A DNA stretch of 11,419 nt from Methanobacteriota archaeon (GTDB lineage Archaea > Methanobacteriota > Methanobacteria > Methanobacteriales > Methanobacteriaceae). The DNA lies in the NCBI GenBank assembly GCA_023409695.1, contig JAEYQZ010000046.1, positions 1 through 11,419 of the forward strand. The letters run 5' to 3'. The notes beneath the pieces are model-generated. The model had not been told where the DNA came from. It made no database searches and saw nothing but the letters and a program-made list of their open reading frames with translations. Shown here piece by piece: positions 1-6,787 of this stretch. The position numbers and the translations under genes were made by a program. Position 1 is the stretch's first letter, and the number at the start of each line of letters is the position of its first letter.

Positions 1-314
1 TGCTTATGACCTTTTTATTTCTTAGTCTCTTGACATCTTCTTTTGCTGCTGCATCTAACCCTAACACTAACTCTGTAGAAAAGACTATTAATGTAGTTTC
101 TAACCCGTCAACAGGATATCATTGGGTTGCAATGTACAATAAAAAGCACGTAAAATTGTTAAGCGACACATTTAAATCAAACAATCCAAGGTTAATAGGT
201 AGTCCGGGCATTGAAACTTTTAAATTTAAAGGCGATAAAGGACAAAAAATTGTCTTAAAATACGTTAGGAGTGGAGATAACAAACCAGTAAAACAACACA
301 CATACGTATTGTAA
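1..314 (+). CDS. Chagasin-type (I42 family) inhibitor-like secreted protein, 5' end cut by window edge
   Basis: I42 proteins inhibit papain-like cysteine proteases through three loops on an Ig-like fold. Numbering from the ATG at base 6, the first loop is clear: NPSTGYHW at residues 33-40 (family NPTTGY.W). The second is GSPG at 65-68, where GxGG is usual. It is followed by a typical strand (ETFKFKG). The third, RPW, seems replaced by RSG at 88-90, and the protein ends a few residues earlier than most family members. Residues 2-17 are a hydrophobic, Ala-rich export signal, but no basic residues precede it. The frame is open to the window edge, so the true start probably lies upstream. Family assignment is fairly secure. 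Inhibitory activity is uncertain because two of three loops are degenerate. Physiological target unknown. Confidence 0.75.
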   Translation, partial: LMTFLFLSLLTSSFAAASNPNTNSVEKTINVVSNPSTGYHWVAMYNKKHVKLLSDTFKSNNPRLIGSPGIETFKFKGDKGQKIVLKYVRSGDNKPVKQHTYVL

Positions 315-385
315 CTAATAAACTAATCTTTTACTTTTTAAATCTTAAAATAGAAGTTATGACACATGACATCTTGAGATAACGG

Positions 386-407
386 TTTTTATTATTTTTT
401 TTATTTC
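386..407 (+). terminator. T-rich terminator candidate after the inhibitor gene
   Basis: Runs of T5, T8 and T3 separated by single A or TA steps lie about 70 bases after the stop codon. Archaeal polymerases often terminate on such T-rich tracts without a hairpin. Inferred from composition only. Confidence 0.4.
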
Positions 408-626
408 TCAGCAGATGTAAACAAGTACTTTTGAATTAAATCATATTATCTAAAATTTTAATAATTTATAATTAATGGTATAACTCTACTGATTTAGGGT
501 ATTTATATTTTAAATTCAGTTATATCATTGTAAATACATTTAATTATGCTTTTAATCAATAAAAGCATTTATTTTATGAAAATAGTCAAAATTAGAAAAT
601 ATTAACTTCATTGAATAACTGATGAA

Positions 627-642
627 AAAAGTTATAACTTTT
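627..642. promoter_or_regulatory. Perfect 16-base palindrome, possible operator
   Basis: AAAAGTTATAACTTTT is fully self-complementary about its centre (634/635). It ends 26 bases upstream of the TATA-like box of the kinase gene. Position and symmetry fit a dimeric regulator site, but AT-rich DNA yields chance palindromes and no regulator is identified. Confidence 0.35.
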
Positions 643-668
643 AAAAACAAAGTAATAGTAAGAACTTC

Positions 669-676
669 TTTATAAT
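669..676 (+). promoter_or_regulatory. TATA box candidate for the histidine kinase
   Basis: TTTATAAT would place transcription start near 698 at the usual archaeal spacing of about 25 bases. That is just before the ribosome binding site at 706-713. This supports translation beginning near 720 and not at the GTG at 1050. Confidence 0.45.
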
Positions 677-705
677 TTTTAAAAAGATATTAATCAATAT
701 TTTCA

Positions 706-713
706 GGGGAGGT
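706..713 (+). promoter_or_regulatory. Strong ribosome binding site with no canonical start codon after it
   Basis: GGGGAGGT is the best Shine-Dalgarno match in this part of the window. Six bases further, in the kinase frame, the codon at 720 is TTA, one base away from TTG. The overlapping TTG at 715 is in another frame and meets a stop after one codon. Confidence 0.7.
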
Positions 714-719
714 ATTGAA

Positions 720-2795
720 TTAAATACAAAAAATAGCATATTCAAGGAAATATTTGATAAGTCTCCCACTGGTATTTTTTGTTATGATAAAAAGGGTAAT
801 TTAATTGATGCTAACTTTACTGCTTTAAAAATAGCGGGTATTGATTCTTTAAATGATTTTAAAAAAATTAATTTATTTGATATTCAGTATGCTGCATTAA
901 GAAAGGATGAACTGCTTAAAAATGGTTTAATTAAGTTTCAATCTAACTTAAAATATGATAAAATCAAAAATAAAGGAATTTATGCTTCTGTAAAGTCTGG
1001 AAATGTTTTTATTGATTGGACTGTTTCTGTAACTGATTTTGGTTTTTTAGTGCAGATTCAGGATATTACTGAACATAAAGAAACTGAAAAAGGATTAAAA
1101 GAATCAGAGGAAGAGATTAAAAGAAATAACAAAATTTTAAGTGGGATAAATAAGATCTTCCAGGCAGGTTTAAGAGTTAAAAGTAAAGAAGAATTAGCTC
1201 AAATAGCATTAAAAGTTATTGAGGAGATTATAGATAGTTCCTCGGGCTTTATATGTGAGATAACACCTAAGAACTTATTAAATATTATTGCAACGAGCTT
1301 TTCTGGAGTAGAAGAGCGTAAAACACCAGATGGTAAACAACTGGTCATGGAGACAGATTTACCTATTAAAGGAATCAGGTGGAGTGCTATTAAGGAAGCA
1401 AGGCCTTTAATTTTTAATGATATTAGTAAACATCCAAAATGGATTGAACCACCTGAAGGGCATATTAAAATTAAAAGCTTCCTTGGAGTGCCATTGATAT
1501 ATGCGGGTGAAGTTTTTGGTGAGATTGGACTGGTTCACACAGATAAAGATTTTAGTGAAGATGATTTAGATGTAGTTGAATCAATATCTATTGCTATTAT
1601 GGAAGCTCTAATGAGCTATAAGTCCAGGAATCAATTAACAGATTATAAAATTAAGTTAGAAGAACTGGTTAAGAAATTTAAGGATAGTGAAGAGTCGTTC
1701 AGGGCACTTGCAGAAAATTCACCTGATCTTATAGCAAGGATTGACACTGATTTTAAATACATTTTTATTAATTTTAAAATTTTAGAGTTGCAGGGTAATT
1801 ACCCTGACTTTTACATAGGTAAAACATTTGAGGAAACAGGTACTCCTTTGAGATATGCTGAAATGTGGAGGTCAAAGTATCAAAAACTGCTGGATACTGG
1901 CGAGTTACAAAATTTTGAATATATGTCCATAACTAAAAATGGTTTTAGATATTTTGAAACCACAGCTGTACCTGAATATAATTCTAAAGGCAAAATTGAA
2001 TCTATTCTGTCTATAAGTCGTGATATCACTGAAAGGAAAGAGAGCGAAAGACGATTAAAAGAAATTATAGCTGAACTGCAGCGTTCTAATAAAGAATTAC
2101 AGAGCTTTGCCTACATTACAAGTCATGACCTGCAGGAACCGCTTAGAACCATTGCCAGTTATGCGCAATTAATTGAAAGACGTTACAAGGGTAAGCTTGA
2201 TGCCGATGCCGATGAATTCATTGAATACATGGTTGATGGTGCAAAGAGAATGAAAAGCATGATTCAGGGCTTGCTTGATTACTCTCGCGTTGGAACAAAA
2301 GGAAATGAATTTAAAGAGTTTAAATCTCAAGATGCATTGGATTATGCTTTGAGTAATTTAGAATCTGCCATCACTGAACATGATGCTGAAATAACCTGTG
2401 ATCCCCTTCCGGTAATTTTTGCTGATGAAGATCAAATCGCACGTGTATTCCAAAATCTAATTGGAAATGCACTTAAATTCTCTAGGGAATGGGTGAAACC
2501 TGAAATTCACATTTCAGCTCGAGAGAAAGGTAAAGAATATATTTTTTCAGTCAGTGATAATGGGATTGGAATGGAAGAACAGTATACTGATCACATTTTT
2601 GAAGTGTTTAAGCGGCTACATTCAATTGACGAGTATCAGGGTACAGGGATAGGTTTAGCAATAGTTAAACGGATAATAGATCGTCATGAGGGGCGTGTTT
2701 GGGTTGAATCAGAATTAGGTTATGGTTCGAGATTTTATTTTACCATACCTGTTAGAAATAAAGCCCTTTTAAGGATAATTAACAGGATTAAATGA
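720..2795 (+). CDS. PAS-GAF-PAS sensor histidine kinase, start codon non-canonical or lost
   Basis: Cytoplasmic two-component sensor kinase with no membrane segment. Counting from 720 (691 residues), a PAS domain spans about 7-120, ending in QIQDITEHK. A GAF domain spans about 138-298 and a second PAS about 322-440, ending in SRDITERK. HisKA has H-box SHDLQEPLR with phospho-acceptor His469. The HATPase_c domain has N-box FQNLIGNALKF (577-587), DNGIGM (613-618) and GTGIGL (641-646). The catalytic core looks intact. The frame is open from 645, yet the first ATG, GTG or TTG is the GTG at 1050. That codon lies in the last strand of the first PAS domain and has no ribosome binding site. Translation more likely began near 720, after GGGGAGGT; a start at 1050 would give 581 residues without that PAS. 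No response regulator is adjacent, so this is an orphan kinase. Signal unknown. Confidence 0.85.
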   Translation, partial: LNTKNSIFKEIFDKSPTGIFCYDKKGNLIDANFTALKIAGIDSLNDFKKINLFDIQYAALRKDELLKNGLIKFQSNLKYDKIKNKGIYASVKSGNVFIDWTVSVTDFGFLVQIQDITEHKETEKGLKESEEEIKRNNKILSGINKIFQAGLRVKSKEELAQIALKVIEEIIDSSSGFICEITPKNLLNIIATSFSGVEERKTPDGKQLVMETDLPIKGIRWSAIKEARPLIFNDISKHPKWIEPPEGHIKIKSFLGVPLIYAGEVFGEIGLVHTDKDFSEDDLDVVESISIAIMEALMSYKSRNQLTDYKIKLEELVKKFKDSEESFRALAENSPDLIARIDTDFKYIFINFKILELQGNYPDFYIGKTFEETGTPLRYAEMWRSKYQKLLDTGELQNFEYMSITKNGFRYFETTAVPEYNSKGKIESILSISRDITERKESERRLKEIIAELQRSNKELQSFAYITSHDLQEPLRTIASYAQLIERRYKGKLDADADEFIEYMVDGAKRMKSMIQGLLDYSRVGTKGNEFKEFKSQDALDYALSNLESAITEHDAEITCDPLPVIFADEDQIARVFQNLIGNALKFSREWVKPEIHISAREKGKEYIFSVSDNGIGMEEQYTDHIFEVFKRLHSIDEYQGTGIGLAIVKRIIDRHEGRVWVESELGYGSRFYFTIPVRNKALLRIINRIK

Positions 2796-2796
2796 C

Positions 2797-2807
2797 TTTA
2801 TTTTTTT
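2797..2807 (+). terminator. T-rich terminator candidate after the kinase
   Basis: TTTATTTTTTT begins two bases after the kinase stop codon. A T7 run of this kind is a plausible archaeal terminator. No hairpin directly precedes it. Confidence 0.4.
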
Positions 2808-2894
2808 GATATGTATTAAAAAGAACATTAAGATTATATTTTCATCTAATTATCTGGTTTTTAATCATTTTTTATAAAATTAGGGGGTATACTT

Positions 2895-2991
2895 GGACAC
2901 TAACTGAAAAGACTCAGTGTCCTGGAATTTAAGTAGTTTACTTAAATATAAATTAAAAGGGGATGAGGTCAATACTTACAAATATTGACCT
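2895..2991. repeat. Cluster of three successive inverted repeats, possible structured RNA
   Basis: First hairpin: arms GGACACT (2895-2901) and its exact complement (2916-2922). An alternative stem ACTGA/TCAGT (2903-2907 and 2914-2918) overlaps the second arm, so the two pairings exclude each other. Second: arms ATTTAAGTA (2927-2935) and complement (2939-2947) with a 3-base loop. Third: arms AGGTCAATA (2966-2974) and complement (2983-2991) with an 8-base loop. All are perfect. The GC-containing first and third stems are less easily dismissed as AT-rich chance. Function unknown. Confidence 0.5.
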
Positions 2992-3299
2992 AAATTACTG
3001 ATGTGCAGTTTTGTATATAAATTTTACGGTATAGGGGAATAATAATAATTTATACTTATTTTTATAATTTATAATACGTTTTTATTAAAAAATAAACGTT
3101 ATTTTATTATTTTTTATAATTTCAACAATTTTAAGCAGTTCAATTTTAATACTTTTTAAATATTATATCTCAATAGGTCTAATAATGGTATTATAATTAG
3201 TTTTTTAAAATAATAACTATCTATATTTTAATTAGTTTCCCATGCTGCCCTGAAAATTCGTGTTGAATGTTCCAAAAACAAATATTTTTGGGGGAGAAT

Positions 3300-3330
3300 T
3301 AGGAAGGCTGCATTATACTCCTATTTTTTT
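3300..3330 (+). terminator. Weak hairpin plus T7, terminator-like
   Basis: TAGGA (3300-3304) can pair with TCCTA (3319-3323), followed directly by seven T. If a plus-strand transcript crosses this gap, it could end here. The stem is only five bases. Confidence 0.25.
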
Positions 3331-3370
3331 ACTACCATAAAATATGAAATCTATAAAATTTAATAATAGT

Positions 3371-3431
3371 TTGAAGGGCGAAGCAGCATCTCCGAATACT
3401 TGCTGAATTTAAATAAAAATTCGTCCTTCAA
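3371..3431. repeat. Nested inverted repeat beside the lipoprotein gene
   Basis: Outer arms TTGAAGGGCGAA (3371-3382) and TTCGTCCTTCAA (3420-3431) pair over 12 bases with one non-complementary position. That position would be a G.U pair in plus-strand RNA but an A-C mismatch in minus-strand RNA. An inner stem pairs CAGCA (3384-3388) with TGCTG (3401-3405). It starts 17 bases past the lipoprotein stop codon, so it could be a 3' processing or termination signal, though the pairing favours plus-strand RNA. Confidence 0.45.
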
Positions 3432-3448
3432 TTAAAAAGAAAGAATAA

Positions 3449-3856
3449 TTAAAATACATGACTTATTGATATAACTCCAAATGACTCATTGGTACTCTGG
3501 CTTTCAATAACTGTGTTTCCCTGTAATATCTGCACCAGTAAAGGCAAGGTGCTGTTATCTGTTTTTTTAAAAGTAACTGATACTGTGCCTGGATTTGAAC
3601 CTAAATTATAATTATTGCTTGAAGTTCCATGTACTGTTCTATTTCCGGTTTTGTCTGAGATAGTACCATTCCATGTTCCTTGATATGTTACAGATACTAC
3701 CACATTAGAAGCAAATGAACTGTTGTTTGTAATGGGTTGGGATGTATTTGGAGATTGATTTGTGGTAGAATTATTTTGTGTATTAGTACAGCCTGATGCA
3801 AAAATCACCAGAAGAAAAATGAGTACTACAGATAAATATTTACTGATTCTGCTCAA
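3449..3856 (-). CDS. Small predicted lipoprotein, function unknown
   Basis: The 135-residue product starts with a basic N-terminus and hydrophobic stretch (residues 8-20), then lipobox FASGC with Cys23 as the lipid attachment site. It is thus probably anchored on the outer face of the membrane. Residues 24-50 form a Ser/Thr/Asn/Gln-rich linker. The rest looks beta-rich (VVVSVTYQGTWNGTISD, TVSVTFKKTD, VISISHVF) with no cysteine. About ten N-x-S/T sequons suggest surface glycosylation. The start is TTG, chosen because GGGAGTGAT lies three bases upstream, the same spacing as in tyrS and the 65-residue gene. A TATA-like element further upstream suggests its own promoter. No domain family is recognised. 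A role as a small surface or adhesion-type protein would be speculation. Confidence 0.75.
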   Translation of the reverse strand: MSRISKYLSVVLIFLLVIFASGCTNTQNNSTTNQSPNTSQPITNNSSFASNVVVSVTYQGTWNGTISDKTGNRTVHGTSSNNYNLGSNPGTVSVTFKKTDNSTLPLLVQILQGNTVIESQSTNESFGVISISHVF

Positions 3857-3859
3857 TTA

Positions 3860-3868
3860 ATCACTCCC
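3860..3868 (-). promoter_or_regulatory. Ribosome binding site that sets the TTG start of the lipoprotein gene
   Basis: On the minus strand this reads GGGAGTGAT, one base short of the full GGAGGTGAT complement to archaeal 16S rRNA. It sits three bases before TTG (3856-3854). Confidence 0.65.
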
Positions 3869-3893
3869 ATGCATAATCAGTATGTTTAAAAAA

Positions 3894-3907
3894 TTATTAA
3901 TATTTTT
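3894..3907 (-). promoter_or_regulatory. TATA box candidate for the lipoprotein gene
   Basis: The minus strand carries AAAAATATTAATAA. A start about 26 bases downstream would fall near 3874, just before the ribosome binding site. This supports transcription separate from the U32 gene, whose stop codon is at 3950. Confidence 0.35.
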
Positions 3908-3949
3908 CTGTAGGTTATGAAATTAGCGATAATCTGATCTTGAATTTTG

Positions 3950-6607
3950 TTATTCTGCGACTCCCCTAAGGAAGTTTCCAGTTGTGATCCCACCCAAAGA
4001 TATCTTTTTAGCCTTATTTTTTAAAGCATTAAGTTCACGTTTTGATTTTGGGTCATTTTTAGCCCCTATTTCAATGGCTTTTTTATAGATATGGCTAATA
4101 TCATGGGCATATTTTTTTGTCCGGCCTCTTGCATCTATTATAATTGTATCAATACCCATTTTAGAAATTTGAGGTATATGATCTACAAGGCATAGCTCTA
4201 CTGAATTTAAGATATGGGTTCTGCATTCGTTATCTAATCTTATTGGGAATAAATGGTTTTTAATATCTTCAATTCCTAGAAACGATTTTTCAGCGTCTTT
4301 ATTTTTAAGAATTTTATCTCCAGCAATATGTGGAATACAGTCTTTAGAAACTATAGATTCAAGATTTCCCTGCACTAAAAGCTCTAAATTTGAATCAATT
4401 CTCCTAGTTTGTATATTGGAAGCAAGTCTTTTAATTTCATCTTTTGAAAGCTCAGGAGATACAGTAAAATTATTAAAAATGTTCTGCAATTCTTCAACTG
4501 ATTTATAATTCCATATGTTAAGTCCTGCAGATGCAAAGAGGTTAATTTGAGGGTTAAGGTTTAACATAGATTCTGCAGCTCCAATAGAATCAGTCATAAC
4601 TCCACTAATCCCTGCATTAAAAGATTCAGTCAACAAAGAGTTTAAATCAGATAAACACTGGCTTGAAGTAATTTTAGGCAATTTTAAAATTAATTCAATA
4701 TTTGTATTTTTACAGATCGACACTGCTTCATTGATTAAATTTAAATCTAATTTGCTGTTTAAATTAGAGTTACAATTTAATGCTGCATTCTTTGTAAATG
4801 GGTCAAAGTAAACCCTATCACATTTTCCACTTACAGCACCTTTTATTATCTCTAGATCATCTGCATATACGGCTAAATTAACTGTTTTTTTAGCTAGTTT
4901 AACTTCATTAGCTTTTATATTTAGTTGGGGGAGTAATTCGTTTAATTTATCGTGTGCTTCTTCGATTTTATTTTTATCAGGACAATGTGTAGAAATTAAC
5001 ATTTCTTCCATTTTTTCAAACAGTTCCCGACGAAGGCTGTTTAACTCACTAATCGGCGCAAAGAAGCCGCCAGGATAATGGATATTCATATTATCTATAT
5101 CGAAGAGAGTACCTCCCGTTTTTCTAAACTGGGTTTCAATTATTTTTTCAGTTATAGGTTTTTTAATGGCAGCTTCCATTTTAAAGTCAGGAAGTAATTC
5201 CAGCTCAATTAAATTTTTATTTAGATCATTAAATTTACTTTTAAGTGAAATAGAACCGTCATTTTCTACAAGTACATCTAAATTAACATTTATACGGTGT
5301 TTGTCTTCATTAATTATTTTTTGAGCTTTATCAAGCAGTGATCTCCTGCGTGTTATATAAACTAAAGTTCCCTGTTTTAATGGATGTTGAACAGTAAATC
5401 TAGCCTTATTTTTATGGGTAGATGGAGATTCATGTATTATCATACCATATTCGTTTTTATTTTGATTTTTATTTATAAAAACGATGCCGTCTCCCTTTTC
5501 AGGGATAATCTGATTTTTAATTTCGATTACAACTTTTTTATCTTTATTTTTGTAATCGAGGACAGACCCGATGTAAATTCCCCTATTTCCTGGACGATCT
5601 CGACTCATTACTGAACTTTCGTCTTTTTCTAAAAGGTATCCCCCAGTAAAATCACGATTAAATGCTAATTTCAGGTTATCAATGTCTTTCTTTCTGGGCT
5701 TCCATCTGCCTTTTTTAATTGAATCCAGTGCTTTTCTGTAGGTGCTAACAACAATTGCCACGTATTCTGGAGACCTCATTCTGCCTTCAATTTTAAGTGA
5801 ACTGATGGATGATTTTGATATTCTATCAAGATATTTGTAAATCGCTAAATCACGGGTGGATAATAAATATTTTTCCTTGATTTTGGCTTCAAAAATCTTT
5901 GATTTTTGATGTTCGATAATGCTTTGCATTATCTCAACTTTATTTGTATTAATGGGTCGTCCATATTCATCTTTTTCGCCTAAAATTAGATCATATGGTT
6001 TCCTGCATGGCTGTGCGCACATGCCTCTGTTTCCACTGCGCCCGCCGATAAATGAGGATAAAAGACATTGGCCTGAATAGGAGTAGCATAATGCCCCATG
6101 CGCAAATATTTCAAGTTCAATTTGTCCGGGTTCAATATTTGCACTGATTTCTTCTATCTCTGCCAGTTTCATTTCCCTTGCAAGTACCACCCGCTTAAAT
6201 CCAAGTTCCGCTGCCCATCTAACACCTTCTGTGTTGTGAATGGTCATCTGGGTGGATGCATGGATATTAAGATCTGGAACAATTTCTTTTGCAGTATGTG
6301 CAACGCCAATGTCTTGGACTAAAATTGCATCTGCTCCATTTTCATACAAAAATAATAAGTATTTAGCTAAATCAGGAAGTTCATGGTCTTTAATAAGGGT
6401 GTTAACTGTTACATAAACTTTTACGCCCCTTAAATGGGCATAATGGACAGCTTCCTTTAACTCTGCATTATCGAAATTGGCAGCATAATGTCGTGCCCCA
6501 AATTGTTTTCCTGATATGTACACGGCATCTGCCCCTGCATTTACAGCTGCTTTTAATGATTCTATAGATCCTGCAGGTGCCAGCAGTTCTGGTATTTTTA
6601 TTTTCAT
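3950..6607 (-). CDS. Long U32 family protein (formerly 'peptidase U32') with Fe-S cysteine motif
   Basis: The first half is a TIM-barrel U32 domain starting PELLAPAGS (residues 6-14), with the family signature EIFAHGALC at 166-174. Four cysteines, 174, 181, 197 and 201, have spacing x6, x15, x3. This is the pattern I recall for tRNA hydroxylase TrhP, and members of this family bind [4Fe-4S]. A middle region (about 340-560) resembles the inserted domain of RlhA-like proteins. A second, diverged barrel (about 575-800) keeps only a weak signature echo (ELLVQGNLESIVSKDC, 742-757). The C-terminal GGITTGNFLRGV fits the family's ending. Characterised relatives are RNA hydroxylases (RlhA, TrhP) or quinone hydroxylases (UbiU/V), so RNA modification is more likely than proteolysis; the target in this archaeon is unknown. 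GGAG sits 7 bases before ATG 6607. It is divergent from tmk. Confidence 0.88.
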   Translation of the reverse strand: MKIKIPELLAPAGSIESLKAAVNAGADAVYISGKQFGARHYAANFDNAELKEAVHYAHLRGVKVYVTVNTLIKDHELPDLAKYLLFLYENGADAILVQDIGVAHTAKEIVPDLNIHASTQMTIHNTEGVRWAAELGFKRVVLAREMKLAEIEEISANIEPGQIELEIFAHGALCYSYSGQCLLSSFIGGRSGNRGMCAQPCRKPYDLILGEKDEYGRPINTNKVEIMQSIIEHQKSKIFEAKIKEKYLLSTRDLAIYKYLDRISKSSISSLKIEGRMRSPEYVAIVVSTYRKALDSIKKGRWKPRKKDIDNLKLAFNRDFTGGYLLEKDESSVMSRDRPGNRGIYIGSVLDYKNKDKKVVIEIKNQIIPEKGDGIVFINKNQNKNEYGMIIHESPSTHKNKARFTVQHPLKQGTLVYITRRRSLLDKAQKIINEDKHRINVNLDVLVENDGSISLKSKFNDLNKNLIELELLPDFKMEAAIKKPITEKIIETQFRKTGGTLFDIDNMNIHYPGGFFAPISELNSLRRELFEKMEEMLISTHCPDKNKIEEAHDKLNELLPQLNIKANEVKLAKKTVNLAVYADDLEIIKGAVSGKCDRVYFDPFTKNAALNCNSNLNSKLDLNLINEAVSICKNTNIELILKLPKITSSQCLSDLNSLLTESFNAGISGVMTDSIGAAESMLNLNPQINLFASAGLNIWNYKSVEELQNIFNNFTVSPELSKDEIKRLASNIQTRRIDSNLELLVQGNLESIVSKDCIPHIAGDKILKNKDAEKSFLGIEDIKNHLFPIRLDNECRTHILNSVELCLVDHIPQISKMGIDTIIIDARGRTKKYAHDISHIYKKAIEIGAKNDPKSKRELNALKNKAKKISLGGITTGNFLRGVAE

Positions 6608-6787
6608 TGTATTTCTCCGGGTAAACGTAAATAACTGGACTATTAATCAGAAGTAATTTCAAAAATAAATTTCAGGTAGTAATAGTTTATTTAGTTTTAG
6701 ATAATTATACTTTTAAATACGAAATATGTAAAGTAACAGATTCTTGAGCTCAAACTATATTTATGATTATTGAAATAACTAACCAGT
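6608..6787. promoter_or_regulatory. Divergent promoter region between the U32 gene and tmk
   Basis: For the minus strand, two TATA-like candidates can be seen: TTTAAAAGTAT around 6710-6718 (long leader) or AAATTTATTT around 6662-6673 (leader of about 30 bases, which fits the GGAG site better). For the plus strand the box is at 6755-6763. No convincing operator repeat is visible. Confidence 0.4.
6755..6763 (+). promoter_or_regulatory. TATA box candidate for tmk, leaderless transcript likely
   Basis: CTATATTTA is centred about 29 bases before the tmk ATG. At usual archaeal spacing, transcription would begin within a few bases of the ATG. No Shine-Dalgarno sequence lies before the ATG (TTGAAATAACTAACCAGT), which agrees with a leaderless mRNA. 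Confidence 0.5.

Larger units (their letters stand above)
315..705. other. AT-rich intergenic stretch before the histidine kinase
   Basis: No convincing gene is present. An ATG at 622 opens only 17 codons. The stretch holds a T-rich tract (386-407), an 8-base inverted repeat ATGCTTTT at 546-553 with its complement at 561-568, a perfect 16-base palindrome (627-642) and a TATA-like box (669-676). The last two probably belong to the kinase promoter. Confidence 0.6.
2796..3448. other. 653-base gene-free region rich in hairpins
   Basis: I find no supportable coding frame on either strand. The region holds three close hairpins (2895-2991), a 7-base stem CCAAAAA at 3272-3278 pairing with 3285-3291, a short stem followed by T7 (3300-3330), and a nested hairpin (3371-3431). 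The part at 3001-3240 is plain AT-rich sequence in which I see nothing definite. A TATA-like TTTATAAA at 2871-2878 could start a plus-strand transcript near 2895-2905, so a small non-coding RNA is possible. Confidence 0.5.

Noticed and set aside
119..301. 60-residue minus-strand frame opposite the inhibitor gene
   Set aside because: It is antisense to a gene with clear family motifs and has no ribosome binding site; a shadow frame.
622..675. 17-codon open frame (ATG at 622) before the kinase
   Set aside because: No ribosome binding site, overlaps the palindrome and TATA-like box, and has no recognisable product.
1050..1052. GTG as the natural start of the histidine kinase
   Set aside because: It lies within the last strand of a PAS domain, has no ribosome binding site, and the frame is open and domain-coding for over 300 bases upstream. 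Kept only as a fallback start.
2960..3006. C/D box small RNA (GATGAGG ... CTGATG)
   Set aside because: The C-box-like and D-box-like motifs do not match RUGAUGA and CUGA in the right order and spacing, and the segment forms a perfect hairpin instead.
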